Below are positions 30,001-42,000 of a stretch of 64,000 nucleotides of DNA, in pieces. Each line of letters begins with the position of its first letter. Within the stretch, counting starts at the first letter, position 1. Position numbers and translations under genes: made by a program. Below the pieces are notes generated by a model that had not been told where the DNA came from, made no database searches, and saw only the letters and a program-made list of their open reading frames with translations. This DNA is from Gymnogyps californianus (Eukaryota; Chordata; Aves; Accipitriformes; Cathartidae), in contig NC_059478.1 of the NCBI RefSeq assembly GCF_018139145.2, positions 5,952,001-6,016,000 of the forward strand. Direction: 5' to 3'.

Positions 30001-33000
30001 TCAGACTTTTCCTGGAATCACTCATGTTTTAAAAATACATTATTTAATCTCTTCTTCCCCCCCCCCTCCACTGGTGCTTACCTTTGGAGAAGTAATTTTA
30101 CTGAGATTTCGCCAGGTGAATGAAAATGTGTTTAAAGTTTCAGACTAGCAAAGTTGTTCATATCGCAAAACCAGTATCGTATTTAATACTAGTAATATAC
30201 TCTGTTGACAGTTAGAATAGCAGGAGTTGCAAAAAGATCAGGTTGAGATATGTTAACCGGTGCGTGTGGAAGTCTGCATCAAAGTAATATAACTTCTTCC
30301 AAAATTTAAAGAAAAATATAGCAGTGTGAAAGTAGCTTGCCTTTAATTAACAGAAAATGAAGTGTTATAAGTGTATGTGTTCTATTACCTTCTGCATAAC
30401 AGTGTATAGTTTTTCTTCTTCAGATGTTGGGTAATAACTATACAATGTTAAATGCAATTAATTTTAAAGTTCTTTGCTAGATGCTATCCTTTTCTCGTTC
30501 TTTCTGCCTTTTTTGCTATCTTAGTTTTAAACTCTTCCTCCTTATTTTGTAGACACTGCTCTCCTGTTCACTACTTCTTCTCTGTCTTTACGTCTCACCA
30601 CTGGGCCTCTCTCAGTGTCTGTTTTCCCAACCTCCACCCCAAATTCCAGCTGTATATCTACAACCAATTGGTCAGGTAACTGTATCTTTCTCAAGTGATA
30701 GACTCTTTGATAGAGCATGCTCTGTTCAGTCCTAGAAAGTCAAGAGGTTCTTCATCAGTGAATGTTTTTGACACTTTCCTCACTGTTTCCAGATCTTTAT
30801 TAATGACATAGACAGTGGGATCGAGTGCACCCTCAGCAAGTTTGCAGACAACACCAAGCTGAGCGGTGCGGTTGATTCGCTGGAGGGAAGGGATGCCATC
30901 CAGAGGAACCTTGACAGGCTTGAGGAGTGAGCCAGTGTGAACCCCATGAAGGTCAACAAGGCCAAGTGCAAGGTCCTGCACCTGGGTCAGGGCAATCCCC
31001 AGTATCGATATAGACTGAGGGATGAATGGATTGAGAGCAGCCTTGCAGAGAAGGACTTGGGGATGCTGGTGGACAAAAAATTGGATATGAGCTGGCAACG
31101 TGCACTTGCAGCCCAGAAAGCCAACCATATCCTGGGCTGCATCAAAAGAAGTGTGGCCAGGAGGTTGAGGGAGGTGATGCTCCCCCTCTGCTCTCATGAG
31201 AACCCATCTGGAATACTGTGTCCAGTTCTGGGGTCCCCTGTAGGAAACAGACATGGACCTGTTGGAGCAGGTCCAGAGGAGACCCCAAAAATGATCAGAG
31301 GGCTGGAACACCTTTCCTTTGAAGAAAGGCTGAGAGAGTTGGGGTGGTTCAGCCCGGAGAAGAGAAGGCTCTGGGGAGACCTTATTGTGGCTTTTCTATA
31401 TATAAAGTGGGCTTATAAGAAAAATGGGGAGAGACTTTTTACCAGGGCGTGTAATGACAGGACAAGGGGTAATGGTTTTAGACTAAGAGAGGGTAGATCT
31501 AGATTAAATATAAGGAAGAAATTTTTTACAATGAGGGTGGTGAGACACTGGAACAGGTTGCCCAGAAAAGCTGTGGATGCCCCATCCCTGGAAGTGTTCA
31601 AGGTCAGGCTGGATGGGGCTTTCAACAACCTGGCCTAGTATAGTAAAAGATGTCCCAGCCCATGGTAGGGGGGTTGGACTAGGTGATCCTTAAGGTCCCT
31701 TCCAACCCAAACCATTTTGTGATTCTAATCTCTTATTCCTACTGTGTTCTGAGTGGCAGACAGACAGTTCACTGTGCTCCCACTGTCTGGTCACTACTTC
31801 AGAACAGCTGTTGAAACTGTCTAGTCTGGGCTTAAAGTCAGTACACCTTGGATATAAACGTACAAGTACAGGTTAGAGCAGCAGGTTAATGCTTCCAGGT
31901 TAATATTTGGAATGCATGGATAAAACGTGTGATGTTAGCACCAGAGAAACAGTTAGACTTTGAAATCATGCTGGTGTAATCGGAAGCTGCTGCTTCCTCC
32001 TTGCTCCCCCAGATTTCCAGCTTCACAGATGCCAGATGTGGTTTTGCTTTTTTTTTTTTTTTTTTTCTGTGAAGGTGCCCCTGCTTTAGAGGATAAATGT
32101 GTACCCTTGGTGTTGCAACTGGAACCCTCTAGACTGTAGTAAATATTAAGGCAGTGTGTATGCTACCTTGTGGCTCTGACCTTTTAAACCCCAGGGTTAT
32201 AAAAGGGTCCGCATCTTTAGCTACGCTGCTTTAATCCTCCTCTTCCTATAGGTTGAATGTTGGAACCTCTTTCTCTCCCATCGCTTCTTTTGACTTATCT
32301 TTCTTATTAAGTAGTCTTTATGTGGTGATTAGTTTCATGGTCATTTAGTTAATTCTCCTCCTGTTTGTGGTCTTCTGGGTTAATTCATTTGACATCTGCT
32401 TTTAAGGAGTCCTGCTCTTTTGAATCCATTTATTTCAGCCTTTCTCTTGCATTTTATTTCAACTGGACTTGCCTTTTTCAAGATCCGGTAAACTGTGAAG
32501 ATCCAGACATTCTGATGGAAATCAAACAGTGGGTGAAGGAAGAAGAAAAAGTTGCCTTTTGCATTGAGATCATTGTAATAATGACCTCCATAACGAGTTC
32601 CAAATACGTGATCTGCTAGGCTAATTGGAACTGATGTGTATGTGAAAGTAAGGGTTGATAAATCTGATAGTGCTGGTGAAAGACACAACATAAGCATGAC
32701 TGTCCATGTCATGTTGTAATGCAATTACTGTTGGTAGTCTAGTTTCTTAATGATATTAATCTGTCAGTTTTGCCTAAGAGTAGACTACGTTTGATGTTTG
32801 TCTATAGAAAGTGATAAAGTAATGCAGAAAATCATGGAATCTGTCAGCTTGAAGGTGGCAGGTGTTCCAGAGACTCTGAGGTGCTTCTATTTTTCACCTG
32901 CTTTTGTTTTGACCATAGGACAGTAGATTGTGGGCATGTCTTACTGGCTTCTGAAACTTTTGTCTTCACATCATAACTTGTCCACCTTATCTGAATCTGT

Positions 33001-36000
33001 CTTAAAGCAGGACTTACCTGAATCTTAACTTTTCTGATCAACTGCCAACTCACTTTTCCAGGGAACAGAATGAACACTAAGTGAGCAAACAAGAAATGTC
33101 CCTTAGCAGGCGAGACCTGGAGATTAGCCAGTTGGTCATTCCAGTCTCTGTAAATAAAAGGGGTTTTTTGAAACATGAGAGATTAAAAAGCATAAATGAA
33201 ATTATGATCTGGTTTGCAGCTTAAAAACTTTGATGTTAAGTGTTTGGGATGGTTTGAAAATTACAAATTATAAAGGCATTTGCAAAGCAAAATATCACAA
33301 GTCTTTGAAGACTGCCTTTTTAGGCACCACACCTTCTGTAACAATGACGAACTCTCACTCTAGCTGGCAAACCATGTATTTCTACAGAGTGATTTCTATG
33401 ACACTAACAATTTTAGTGTAGGAGATGAATGGATTGATATACACTCTTCTCTAGACTTGGCATGTCAGAGGAAGTGTGTGCAATTGATGTGGAACTTGCT
33501 TCCATTTACTATCTTAAAAGTTAAATGCTATGGTCTTGGTTATTTCAATGTTTAGAAATGAGACCAGAGATACTGTTGTTCAAGAGCTGGCAAAAAGAAC
33601 TAGTATACACACACAAACCTATTCATACCTACAAAGTTCTATAAGAATTTCCTTATTTCTGAGGTTTCGTGGATCACCTAAGAAATCTTTGTCAGAAAGA
33701 AAATATCTGCTAATTTTCAGCATGAGCTTTGCTTTTTATCTGTTCTTAAACTAGCAGCCAGATATGTTAGTAGCTGGGAAAACACAGTCCTGCATCCTTA
33801 TTCTCTTGATGCTGTCAGCTCTCAATTAACATTCCAAGTGTGACGATCCATAGAGATGATGCTTAAAGGAAGAAGGATAAAAGCTCCAGTAATTCAGGAG
33901 AACTATTAATACAGAATAACTTTCTCTCTTGTAATTATGTATTTGGAAAGAACTCTGGGGCAACTGGGGTTACAATTTTTTCTGTCATTGGGATTAGCAA
34001 AAAGAAAGGTTCATTTTTCAAATGGTCACTGCTTTCTTGAGGGTTCCAGTTTAATACCACAGGTACTTCTCATGTCCTGAAATTGGGAACTTAGACTGTT
34101 CATTTTAGTGAATAGTTAGTAGCACTTTTAATGATTTTGAAGATCTTTCAAATGTAAGCAGCATGTTTGCAGTATGTTGTAGACTTTTCTTACTGCAAAG
34201 AAAAAACCTCTTGTCTACTTGTGGTTATTTTCAGCAGCACATCAGAAGTCTAGGAGATAGTAGTTAGTGTGGATATTATCCTAGAAAACAATTTGAACAG
34301 CTGGGAATTGTGGCAGTAGAGCATCTGGGTATCGGGACCTTTGAGTGTGGTTGGCTGTTTTCTCACTGTCTTCTGCTCTGTCTGTCAGGTTCCTAACTAA
34401 GCGAGAACAGAAGCTGATGCAGCGTCGACAACATGCTGAAGAATTGTTGGAGTGGAAACGCCGCCTGGATGCAGAGGAAGCAGAAATACGGCGGATAGAA
34501 AAGCAAGCTCTAGCTGCCTGGGACAAAGAGCTGCTCAAAACCAAAATAGCCAAGAAGGACCTGGGGGATCAGAGAACTGAGCCCAAAGGTAATAGGAAGA
34601 GGGGGGAAGTCATGCAAATTACAAGAGTAAAGCATAATTTGACACGATTGCTTAGGTTTGCACTTTCTTCCTTTTTTGATGTTTTGGTGGTGGCTGTTCT
34701 TCTCTGGACACTCTTAGAATCTTGATTTCTGCACTCTTTACTGCCTTCTGTCCCTTGTTCTTTCAGCCCTGTTTTACACCTTAGTTAAATGTGTATTTCC
34801 CCTTTGAGTATCTTCTCAAGTGAACAGTGCAGCATAGGCCCATCAGATGTTTCTACACACAATTTAAACTATATTTCTGTCTTTCAAAACAAAAATACTG
34901 CATGATCTTTTGCTGATCGTCTTCTGAACTTACTCCATTAAAACCATTTTCCCCTGTAGTGCTGTTTGAGTGCCTATCCTGTTAGCCTTATTACTGTTGG
35001 TGAGGATGGCTCTTATCAGGGGCTGCTTTCCTCTTGTCTGTATTTTCAAAATATTGGAGGCATTTTTTTTCTTCCCTCTGTTGTTAATGCAGTATAACTG
35101 TTTGAAATCTGCAACTGTGCCAAAGTGTGCTAGGATGTAATTAGTATAAGTTATGCTATTGTGAGGAAAAGTAAGTTCCCAGATGTTGGGAGCTACAGCT
35201 TTACTGTTCTGTCTTAAGTGGACCATACTTTCGGCATGAAGCACAGAGAACTGGATTGCAGTGGGAGAAAATAATGAAAGCTCAGGGATTGTTCTAGAAA
35301 TAATCAATTTTCCTTTTTTCCCACTTTGCTGAAAGCAGGCAGCATGTCCTTTGAATATGCAATGGGAATTCAGAATTATGCCCTATTACACTTGTCACTG
35401 AAAAGACATGTGGATTTTAGGCATTGTAAGGCATTTTAAAGATGATATGCATCAGTAAGTTCCAATGAACAAAAATTCAGCATGAATGCTGAATTCTCAT
35501 CAGCAGATGAGAAAATACACTTGCTTTCTATTAATTGTATCTACCAGTAAGCATTGAAGCGCGGCCCTGCTTCAGAAGTTCCTCTCCTCAGCCTTTGCTC
35601 AAATATTGAATAGTTCCCCATGGCTGCTTCAGTAATGCTGTGACTCCTGCGGAATTTAGTAAACAGGAATATTGAAAACCCAACTTATTATTTTACTTGT
35701 TGCCAGCTGAGAGACTCATGATGAAATCATAACATGAAAAATTTTTCTGCGACTACTGTAAAGGAAGCAATCAATTCTAAATTCAAGATCTGGCTTGCAG
35801 ATTATATGCTCCTCCATGACTTCTTCAGACTAATAGTGACTCTTGCTTGTGTATGGTCAACTGGAAGGACAGGTTTCCCTAATAATCTTTTTGGAGTGTG
35901 TTGCCTGGAAAATGTTAGAATATCCTGAAAACCCCTTTATTTTAGACATTCAGCAATCACTAAGAACGTTTGGCAGTCTTAAGTCATAGTTCTCTAGTAA

Positions 36001-39000
36001 ATATGCTTGTTCTTGCTAAATATTCCACCCTCAGTGTCTAGGTAAGTGAAGTAACACTTATCAATTTGACATGTATTGGTAGCAGTTACTACTTTATACG
36101 CAGGCAGCAGTATCTCTGAAGGCATATAAGTTAGTGCAAGTTCTTAGGCGCTTTGTTTTTTTCTGTCATTATTCGATCTCAGAAACAGCTAGTGAAGAAG
36201 AGTCTCCAGTGCCTTCTTGCTCTCATCTGAACAGTGAAAGCTCTATCCCAGAAGATCTTGGCAGTCTAGCTGCTGAGTCTGTCCCATCGGAGGCTGTGGG
36301 CCATGGACAGCCAGAAAGCCCAGATCAGAGTACAACTAATGAAGAAATGGTTTATTCTGAAGAATTCAAGTCCTCTACCTCACCTGGCAAACTTGTGAGT
36401 GAGCTTTTTATACTATATATACTTACACTTGTAAAAGGCTATCAGTAGAAGTAGTAAGTATAGCTGTCCCAGTTGTCAAAGCAGAGATTAAACTATTCGC
36501 TGTGTTTGCAATACCATTTCACATTACTGTGAATAAACATTGTAATCAGATATGTTCTCTGAAGTCTTGAGGAGAAATTGCTTCAACACAGAGTTTAGAT
36601 ATTTTTAAACTTGTGGGTAGTCTTGCAAAATGTTTTGCGTATGTCACGTAGGTATGCAGTATTAAGTGGTGGAACACTGACCCAGTTTACCAGTGTAAAT
36701 TAGCTGTAGGCTAGCTTGTTACCATTGTGTAAATTCTTTGAGGCCATGGAAACTATGCTCTGTTTTTCCACTTTGCTTTACTTGCAAGTAATGTATCCCA
36801 AAGTATAGCTATAGGATGAATAAGCAGAGCTGTAATGTCACGCGTAATCTTTTGGGTTTTAGATTATGTCTGCTTGGTAGCTAATTCTGCCTTATTGTTC
36901 TATTCCAACTGTTATTTCTGTTTGTTTGATAATTTTGATAAGTTTCGATCTGATAACTTTGCCCTGTGCTCAGTGAGACAGAAAATGCAGTGTCTGTGGG
37001 GTAGAAGAACTGCTCATCTAGACTTATTAAAAATACCTTCTTGGAAAGTTTACTGAGAAGATAGTGAGGTAAAATGTCTAATATGTGCTAGAGATTATAT
37101 TCAAGGTGTATGAAAGGTTTGTGGTATAATGTTGCAGGAGTAAGAGCATTTTGGAAGAACATTTGCTCTTAGAATTTTTTGCCTGGCTACAGTGAAATAG
37201 TGCTCTGTTGTTTTACTGATTTAGAATGGCATCTTGCACCCCTTACATGAAGTGGTCCTTTTGGTTTCACCAGTATATTTACTAGGAGTTCCTATTGTTG
37301 TGGTTGTTACCAAATAAAATTACGTAAACTGTATTGAACACCTGTGAGTCAGAACCATGTCAGTTCACTTAAGTAGTAATAGAGTAGTCTAAGCAGGTTT
37401 ACTGAAGTCTAAGCTCAAAGTAAGCAGTAAGTTATTGCTGCTCTTGGTATTTATGTTTTAGTGTCTAAGATTAAATTCTTCTTAAGATAGCTGGATAGGT
37501 ACCACTGCTTATGAGATGTTCTCTAGTCATGCTGTTCTTTCCTTGTAACGAGTTCCTGATGACAATGATCTCCTACTTTCAAACTGAGATTTACAAGCAA
37601 TTACTTATTTGTCCTTTTCTTCTCCTGTAGTCTCCTCCCAAAAGCAGCATATCTGTATCAAAGCAAGATTCCAGCAAAGGCAGCCATAGAACTGGAGGAC
37701 AGCTACGTTCACCTGTGAAGTCTCATCAGATATCTCACAACTGGTCTGATGAATCTTTATCTATGACACAGTCAGGTAAGTGTAATATCTACTGGGGTTT
37801 AAATTGCTTTTTCAAAGCTTTTGCTTTTAACAAGTAAACTTGAAGTGCAGCCGTAGATGTGGGGAGGTAGACAGAAGTTCCTGGAAATTGCCAAGGTTTG
37901 GGGTTTTGTGGGAATATTTTCCCATGATGTAATTTCATCACTTCAGCGTAAGAAGGTCTTAATGTAAGAAGGTCTATATATTATCTCTTCTTTTAGAAAG
38001 CCATGCAGGTTGCTGCAAACAGGTATGAAGAACATGAGAGTCAATAGTTAAGGTGGTCCTAGAATTTAAAAATACCAAGGTTAGCTGTGCTTTTAACAGG
38101 CGACACTGCTCCATGCCTCATGTTGTAAGAAAGCAGAATATGGTTCAGCAGCGTACAAACATGATCGTCCTCCTTCTGAACACAACCTAGCTCCAGAAGC
38201 AGTGGAGCTCTGTTATCGTGGCAGTATGAGTGAGCCCATTGGACCTGCACTGGCATGTGCAGATTGAATGGATGCTTCAGGACATGTGTTTTTATCTTTG
38301 GAGGAGGATTTGAACTGTGTGCAGTAAAATAGGGCCTAAGATTGCATTTTGAGCTATAAAATACAACATCTGCTATATGTGGACTCTTTATCACAGGTCT
38401 TTTATCCAGTATCTGAGCTGGCTACCAGTAAATGCTGAGGGAGAGAATATTAGAAGTGGACTGGTACAGAGCGGTCCTTCTCCTGGTGTGCTCTCGCAGT
38501 CTGTTACTCACGTGGGTTCCAGGACTACCTGAGCCACCATTCAGTGGGTCACCATCATCAGCTCTGTTAAACTGTGAAGTCTGTTTTGAACCTTTCTGTG
38601 CTTTTAGTCTCTAAAATGAGTTGTATTCCACAGTGCAGTTGATATAGCATCATACAATACTTATTAGCAAATGAGATAGCGTTTTCCTGCTTGTGTTTTT
38701 TTAATTCCCTAAATGATCAGTAAGTCTTTAGTGGAAAAAGAATTAGGTGGTTCTATTGTATGTACTGGCTGTTGTTTATGATAGATGGATAACTTACTGG
38801 CGTGCGTACATATCCAGTCTTCGTGGTGCTTGATGTAGCAAGCTTAGTAATCTTTTATGTTGGTTTTTTTTGGTTAATATGTATGTAAGTGCAATAGAAA
38901 CACAGTAATTTTGAGGCAGCTGTTCTCCTGCTGGATAGAGAAATGAATACGTAACACCTAGGTATTTGCACTGAGTAATTGTATTGGGATTCTCTCTGGA

Positions 39001-42000
39001 GAGCAGTTTGCAACACAGTGAAGCATTCAGCAACTTGATAAAGTTATTTTCAAGTTCTGACTGAGCAACCACATAAGGAAGCTGTTACGAAAAGTAGAGC
39101 AGGCAACAGTGATCATGAAAATAAACTTTTGTAGAATAAAGTATTTGCAATCTTTGATTTCAAATGCTGAAGAAAGGTATAAGAGGTGGGACGCCGATCA
39201 GGATGGTGCTCATTTCACAATAAATCACTCCATTGTAAAGAGACAAATCTTCCAGGCTGCTGAGTAGTAATGAGGTCATTGCTATGTCAGTCCGATGCGT
39301 GCGTAGACAAGATTGTCAAAGATGAAAGCGTGTGCAGATCTTTCCTTTATGAGTTGATCAAGAAAAGCTATAATTACATAGTGGTCACTTTGCTATTTGG
39401 GAGGAGTTGTTAATTACGGTGGCATCATAAAGTACTCCTGATTAGCAAGTGAGATTCCATTCTTTTTGTGCTGGTTTTTTTTTTTTTTTTTTTTAATTCT
39501 CTAAATGGTTAACAACGGTTGTTAATGGAAAAGAATACAGTAGTTTGATTGTATTTACTGGCTGTTGTTGATGATGAAATCCTTCCTTAGGGTGGTTTGT
39601 TGTCTTGAGAAATTAGATTGATTAGCAAAAAGTCCAGCTGTTCCTGCTAGCTGACCAAATAATACTGGTGAGTTACTTTCTAGGATGTTCAGTAAAGCAA
39701 TTGGCATTTATAAGCATCCAAGCCTTTTGGTCCAGAAAACATTATAGGTAATACAGAGCATTAGAAAAGCAAACCAGCCAAGATCCTTCTCTTAGGAGCT
39801 GCAGCTGCTGCTGTAGAAGAGGAAAGGGGACATCAGCCGCAGGGAGGAGCTCCAGTAAGACTATGTCAGATAAATATTTTGAAGAGTTTTTGATACTTAA
39901 TTGTGGTAGCACCAATCTGGGATAAGGATCTTGTTTTGTACTATGTTGGTATACATTTAAAACAAGAAACAAGTGGACATGATCAGGTGAGCGGAAAAGA
40001 ATGAGACACTGAGGCAGTCTCTCTAAAGTCTGAGAGACTAAGAGATTGTTACAGCAGAAATAATGAAGGTAGCAGAGTTACTGGTAGAATGGGGTTATCA
40101 TGCAGAGAATGGATCTAAGTATCTGGGGACAGCATCCCAAGGGAAAAGAGGTAGAACATCATCAGAAGGACTGGAAGACCAGGTTGCAGGGAGTTCTGAG
40201 GATAGAGAGGAATGGAGGAGATCTTATTAAAATTACTAAGGATCATGACTAAGAAAAAAATTGTTCAGGTGGAAAATAGCTACAGTCAGTAATGGCATCA
40301 TAGGAGGATCTGTAAAATTGAACTTGGAGCAAAGATATGCCAAGTAGCTTTGTATAAGCTATTATTGAGTAGTCCACCACATGTCTAAACTCAACACTAC
40401 CCCCGTTCACCCTGAATAAATCGTCATCCTGAGGCCTGGCAACAGTGAAAATCTCTGCGTTGTTCAGATTGACTTTCCTTCCAACTGTTGACCGGTCACC
40501 TCTCCATTTCATAGATGTATGTAGTCTAGGTGGCAGAAAATCTAAATGGGCCAGAAACCTAAACTTTTTTTTTTTTAAGTCCACTGTTCCGATGAAATTC
40601 TTACCAAGGAAGTGTACCCTGTAGCTTCAAACTGTATATTGTGATTGTAAACAAATATTTCAGCTATATTTTTGGAATGCATCTTTTGAGTTGTCATATT
40701 TTTAAATATGTCACCAAAAAATTAATTTCTGCAACAGCTGACATGATAAGCAGTTAATGAGGTAGCAGTATTAAACATGGGTGGTTGATGTGAACAAGTT
40801 TGGTAACAAATTACTGTATGTGTCAGAGCCTTTCTTTTTGAGATTAAATAAGATGCAACACTTTTTCCTATGTTACCTAGTAGTGTTGTGAATCTGAGAT
40901 CCGTCTTTAAGAGTCATATTATGTTAAGATTAACGTGTTGACATTAAACTCTTTGATATTTTGCTTGGACCGTATTTTGTATTTACTAAATGACTGTTTA
41001 TTCCTTTGCGTAGAACTGTTTTATGAGGTGCAAGCTTCCAAAGACTAAAACTAAACTTTTTCAGAAACCACATCTGATCAAAGTGACATTGAAGGACGGA
41101 TCAGGGCCCTGAAGGATGAACTACGGAAAAGGAAGTCTGTGGTTTACCAGCTGAAAAAAGAACAGAAAAAGAGACAAAAGGAGAGACTGAAGGCCCAGGA
41201 AGCCAGTTTGATCAAACAACTGGAGGTTAGGAACAGTAGGAAGAAGGGCAAAGTAAAAGATTGTTAGCCTTGGATAAATTGTTCTAGTATGGATGTTGTT
41301 GGCAGAATATTGTATCAACAGCTGTGAAAGACACATTACTGTGATAGAAGTGTGACTGGGTTCTGGCTATTGAACTGTTTTCAATAATGAACCAGAGCCG
41401 TGAGGCAAAAATGCCATTCCCTTTTAAAATGTGTGTCTTTAATCTAGGGTTACTAGAAGCATGCAGGGGACTTATGTATGTTTATGCATATTAGTATCCT
41501 AGCTTGGATTAAAGAGTGATGCTCATGTCATTTGTTTTTAAAAGTAAAGTATTAAAATTTCTAGGATTCACAACTGTAGAGCTTTAGGAAGTTAAATAGA
41601 TTGCTTTACAGAGAAACCGAGTGTATCCTTTATTCGTTTAATAGGTTTTGATTGCTGAATTGTGGTTATAGTTTAGTAAACTAACAGCCGTAACTGTTTT
41701 CCATGTGCAGTCGTATGATGAGTTTATCAAGAAGACTGAAGCAGAGCTGAGCCAAGACCTGGAGGCGTCGCCAACAGCCAAACCTCAGATTAAAACTCCA
41801 TCCTCAGCTGCTGCTGAAAAACCTAAGATCAAGGCACCACCGCTCCATAGGTAACTGGGATTTCTTCTTCTTTTTGAGATTATTCTGAAACTGTGGTGAA
41901 TGCTGTTTTAGCTGAAACTATGAGTGCAAGGAAAGCTGGTAACTGCTCTTCCTTAAAGCACTGGACAGTGGCAGTATCCTGTTGACCTATTTGCTGGTCT

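Larger units (their letters stand above)
26841..34388 (+). other. CEP350: Largest CEP350 intron in the window, between w20 and w21
   Basis: 7.5 kb, AT-rich, without a supported exon. It hosts a T/G-rich low-complexity tract (28529-28602), a C-run at 30058-30067, a CR1 copy (30793-31728) and a 26-base T-run near 32051. The 32365-32619 open frame has no family resemblance. Acceptor gtctgtcag. Confidence 0.85.
37776..41064 (+). other. CEP350: CEP350 intron between w23 and w24
   Basis: 3.3 kb. It contains a diverged direct duplication (38618-38783 and 39404-39577), a T-run at about 39476-39493, and a tandem 12-mer (gtaagaaggtct) near 37948-37975. No exon supported. Confidence 0.85.

Noticed and set aside
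30937..31638. 233-codon open frame on the + strand
   Set aside because: It is part of the decayed CR1 ORF2 plus out-of-frame sequence, not a host gene. The 206-codon minus-strand frame at 30691-31311 is its antisense shadow.
32365..32619. 84-codon frame that looked like a possible extra exon
   Set aside because: Has acidic [19 protein letters not shown] content but no matching counterpart between w20 and w21, which join perfectly without it.
34930..35307. 125-codon minus-strand frame in the w21-w22 intron
   Set aside because: Considered as a transposon remnant, but I could match no known element or protein.
38059..38394. 111-codon minus-strand frame in the w23-w24 intron
   Set aside because: No motif, no codon bias and no splice context. 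Chance frame.
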